A stretch of 64,000 nt of DNA. Source: Rhizobium sp. L1K21 (GTDB lineage Bacteria > Pseudomonadota > Alphaproteobacteria > Rhizobiales > Rhizobiaceae). The stretch is from contig NZ_JAMXLE010000001.1 of assembly GCF_024055895.1 (NCBI RefSeq), positions 1,054,001 through 1,118,000 on the forward strand, written 5' to 3'. A program made the translations under genes and the position numbers. The notes beneath the pieces are model-generated. The model worked only from the letters and a program-made list of their open reading frames with translations, had not been told where the DNA came from and did no database searches. How positions within the stretch are numbered: the stretch's first letter is position 1; every line of letters begins with the position of its first letter. Positions 62,023 through 64,000 of this stretch are shown in pieces.

Positions 62023-63036
62023 ATGTCGGATCATGGCGGAAGTGTTTCTGAAGCCGTTAGCGGACCGGTCCGTCATATCCCTGTCCTCCTGCCTGAGGTC
62101 CTGCAGGCTTTGTCGCCGAAGGCGGGGCAGGTGATCCTCGACGGTACGTTCGGCGCGGGTGGTTACACGTCGGCGATTATGGCGGCGGGTGCGGATGTGA
62201 TTGCGCTTGATCGCGATCCGAGCGCGATTGCCGGTGGTCAGGCGCTTGTTGCATCATCTGGTGGCAAGCTGAGCCTTATTCATTCCAGGTTCTCCGATCT
62301 CGCCGACCATGCGCCAGAGGGCGGGCTTGATGGTGTCGTGCTCGATATCGGTGTTTCCTCCATGCAGATCGATGAGGCCGAGCGCGGTTTTTCCTTCCAG
62401 AAAAACGGGCCGCTCGACATGCGCATGTCGGTCGATGGGCCAACCGCGGCGGATGTCGTCAATCACATGAAGGTCGGTGATCTGATCCGCATCTTTTCCT
62501 TTCTGGGGGAGGAGAAGCAGCCCGGCCGCATTGCGCACGCCATCGAGAAGCGGCGCGCCGAAAAGCCCTTCGAAACAACGCGTGATCTGGCCGGCTTGAT
62601 CGAGGTGGTCACGCCGCGCAAGGCCAAGGACAAGATCCATCCGGCAACGCGGGTATTTCAGGGCTTGCGCATTTTCGTCAATGATGAGCTTGGCGAATTG
62701 GCGCGTGCACTTTTTGCGGCCGAGCAGGTGCTCAAGCCGGGTGGTCGTCTCGTTGTGGTGACGTTTCACTCGCTGGAAGACCGGATCGTGAAGAAGTTTT
62801 TCGCTGACCGGTCCGGCAAGACCGGTGGCTCGCGGCATCTGCCGCAGGCTCATGAAAAGCCGGTCATATTTGAAACTGTCGGCAAGAACGCTGTTGCTGC
62901 AAGCGAAGCAGAGGCGGAGGCCAATCCGCGGGCGCGCTCTGCCAAATTGCGTGCGGGCATCCGCACGACGGCACCGGCGGGTCATGCCGATCTATCCATT
63001 TTCGATCTTCCCGATCTGGCAAAATTCAGGGGCTGA
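62023..63036 (+). CDS. rsmH: 16S rRNA (cytosine1402-N4)-methyltransferase
   Basis: The 337-residue enzyme methylates N4 of C1402 in 16S rRNA. Features: [16 protein letters not shown] site [46 protein letters not shown] and [17 protein letters not shown] 62023 has AGAGGTGGGG upstream; two in-frame ATGs earlier are less well placed. It lies 35 bases after mraZ. Confidence 0.94.
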   Translation: MSDHGGSVSEAVSGPVRHIPVLLPEVLQALSPKAGQVILDGTFGAGGYTSAIMAAGADVIALDRDPSAIAGGQALVASSGGKLSLIHSRFSDLADHAPEGGLDGVVLDIGVSSMQIDEAERGFSFQKNGPLDMRMSVDGPTAADVVNHMKVGDLIRIFSFLGEEKQPGRIAHAIEKRRAEKPFETTRDLAGLIEVVTPRKAKDKIHPATRVFQGLRIFVNDELGELARALFAAEQVLKPGGRLVVVTFHSLEDRIVKKFFADRSGKTGGSRHLPQAHEKPVIFETVGKNAVAASEAEAEANPRARSAKLRAGIRTTAPAGHADLSIFDLPDLAKFRG

Positions 63037-63040
63037 TTTC

Positions 63041-63397
63041 ATGTTGAGAACCTCCGATATCGTTATGGTCACAATCATGGTCGCGGCGGCGGCTGTGACC
63101 TATTCGATCAAGCACAGTGCTGAAAATGTGCTGGACGAGGTTCACAAACTCGATGCCCAGATCAAGCTGGAAGAGGACACCATCGATCTTCTGAAGGCCG
63201 ATTGGGCGCTGCTGACCCAGCCGAACCGGCTGGCGGGCCTGACACAAACCTTCAACAGCGATCTCGGCCTGGAGCCGACCGACCCCACACAGATTATCCA
63301 GCCCAGTGAATTGCCCATGATGCGGCCAGAGCCCGAAGTGCCGGTTACGGCGCAAAATGAAACGGACCTGACCACAACCGGATCGGTGAAGCCCTGA
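63041..63397 (+). CDS. ftsL: Cell division protein FtsL (alphaproteobacterial type)
   Basis: The 118-residue bitopic protein has one membrane helix at about residues 5-24 and then a heptad-like coiled coil (NVLDEVHKLDAQIKLEEDTI) and LTQPNRLAGL, with a Pro-rich tail. FtsL links FtsB/FtsQ to FtsWI in the divisome. Identity rests on size, topology and position between rsmH and ftsI. Its stop shares one base with the ftsI start. Confidence 0.85.
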   Translation: MLRTSDIVMVTIMVAAAAVTYSIKHSAENVLDEVHKLDAQIKLEEDTIDLLKADWALLTQPNRLAGLTQTFNSDLGLEPTDPTQIIQPSELPMMRPEPEVPVTAQNETDLTTTGSVKP

Positions 63398-64000
63398 TGT
63401 CATTTCTTTCTCATGTCATGAATATGAAGAGCAGGTTGGATGTTTCGATAACGCCGGACGCGAACCTGCGGGAACGCAAGGTCTATTCCGAGTTCGACGG
63501 TCAGCGAAAACGCACGGGTTCCCAGGCCCGCAATCGTGTGGCTCTCGTTATGGTCGGGTTTGTGGGACTCTATGGCCTGGTTGGTGCGCGCATGGTGCAA
63601 TATGGCATGGCCGAGCCGGAAATCGTTTCCAGCATCGGGCCTGCCGATAGTCTTCTGGCCTCGCGCCCTGACCTGACCGACCGCAACGGACAGGTGCTGG
63701 CGACCGACATTCGCACTGTCTCGCTTTATGCCGAGCCGCACAAGATTGTTGATCCGGATGAAGCGGTCGAATTGCTGGTGTCGGTGTTGCCTGACCTCGA
63801 TCCCAAATCCGTTTATCGTAAACTCTCCTCAAAGAGCCGTTTCCAGTGGCTTCGCCGGCAACTGACGCCCAAGCAGCAGAGCCAAATTCTGGCGCTCGGC
63901 ATTCCCGGCATCGGTTTTCGGCCTGAGAAGCGCCGCTTCTATCCCGGTGGCCCGACGGCGTCACACGTGGTTGGCCTGGTCAATATCGATAACCGCGGCA
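63397..64000 (+). CDS. ftsI: Peptidoglycan D,D-transpeptidase FtsI (PBP3), N-terminal part
   Basis: About 201 residues are visible before the window ends. A basic cytoplasmic N-terminus leads to a membrane helix near residues 46-66 (RVALVMVGFVGLYGLVGARM), then the PBP dimerisation domain start with RPDLTDRNGQVLATDI, FQWLRRQLTP and the motif RRFYPGGPTASHVVG. This is the septal transpeptidase of division. The transpeptidase domain lies beyond base 64000. Confidence 0.93.
   Translation, partial: MSFLSHVMNMKSRLDVSITPDANLRERKVYSEFDGQRKRTGSQARNRVALVMVGFVGLYGLVGARMVQYGMAEPEIVSSIGPADSLLASRPDLTDRNGQVLATDIRTVSLYAEPHKIVDPDEAVELLVSVLPDLDPKSVYRKLSSKSRFQWLRRQLTPKQQSQILALGIPGIGFRPEKRRFYPGGPTASHVVGLVNIDNRG

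Noticed and set aside
1-64000. Search by eye for CRISPR arrays, insertion sequences, prophage genes and rRNA
   Set aside because: No regularly spaced repeats, transposase, phage structural or rRNA sequence was recognised.

Overview
The window looks like the chromosome of an alphaproteobacterium of the order Hyphomicrobiales (Rhizobiales), close to the Brucella/Ochrobactrum group. The clues are the gene families (btaAB betaine-lipid genes, PPi-dependent phosphofructokinase, a DUF1127 protein, an ArsR-methyltransferase fusion next to metF), two exact CtrA boxes (TTAA-N7-TTAAC), a class A RNase P RNA just before mraZ-rsmH-ftsL-ftsI, and GC-rich coding sequence throughout. The genus cannot be fixed from the sequence alone. 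I saw no prophage, insertion sequence, CRISPR array or rRNA.

Layout. 1-3.4 kb: rpmH-rnpA-yidC on the minus strand, a sensor histidine kinase and tRNA-Arg(ACG). 3.6-7.6 kb: an accessory pair, an AraC-type regulator divergent from a subtilisin-like autotransporter. 7.9-9.7 kb: a TauE/SafE (TSUP) transporter with a palindromic upstream element, and an MscS channel. 9.8-15.8 kb (minus): an ABC importer with a PHP phosphoesterase and an RpiR regulator. 16-24.8 kb (plus): a catabolic cluster of N-formylglutamate amidohydrolase-like protein, TRAP transporter, glutamine-synthetase-like ligase, aldehyde dehydrogenase and iron alcohol dehydrogenase, with a PIN toxin-antitoxin pair inserted in it. 25-27 kb: two tandem ParA-like ATPases, each behind a perfect CtrA box. 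27.2-30.4 kb: an ammonium transporter fused to PAS-GGDEF-EAL.

30.4-34 kb: L,D-transpeptidase, a DUF4432 protein, a DUF442 phosphatase-like protein and an acidic disordered protein. 34-39.2 kb (minus): ThDP enzyme, EamA exporter, CoA-transferase and alpha/beta hydrolase. 39.5-43.2 kb: ettA, then the ArsR-methyltransferase-metF operon with a 16-bp palindrome. 43.3-46.4 kb: an unlisted 25-residue membrane peptide, a CPA2 antiporter with an apparent CTG start, and an MltB-like transglycosylase. 46.6-52.7 kb: GH25 lysozyme, sthA, btaAB and a second GGDEF-EAL protein. 52.7-60.8 kb: cell-wall enzymes (two SLT transglycosylases, an amidase behind a TerB-J protein), LysE exporter, pfp, FAD oxidase with LysR, and DUF1127. 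60.8-64 kb: rnpB, four MraZ boxes and the start of the dcw division cluster.

Themes. Peptidoglycan remodelling is dense (seven enzymes or division genes besides ftsI). Signalling is dominated by c-di-GMP and by CtrA-type control. The most unusual items are the Amt-GGDEF-EAL fusion, the CtrA-box ParA duplication and the probable gamma-glutamylation pathway for an amine or amino alcohol.
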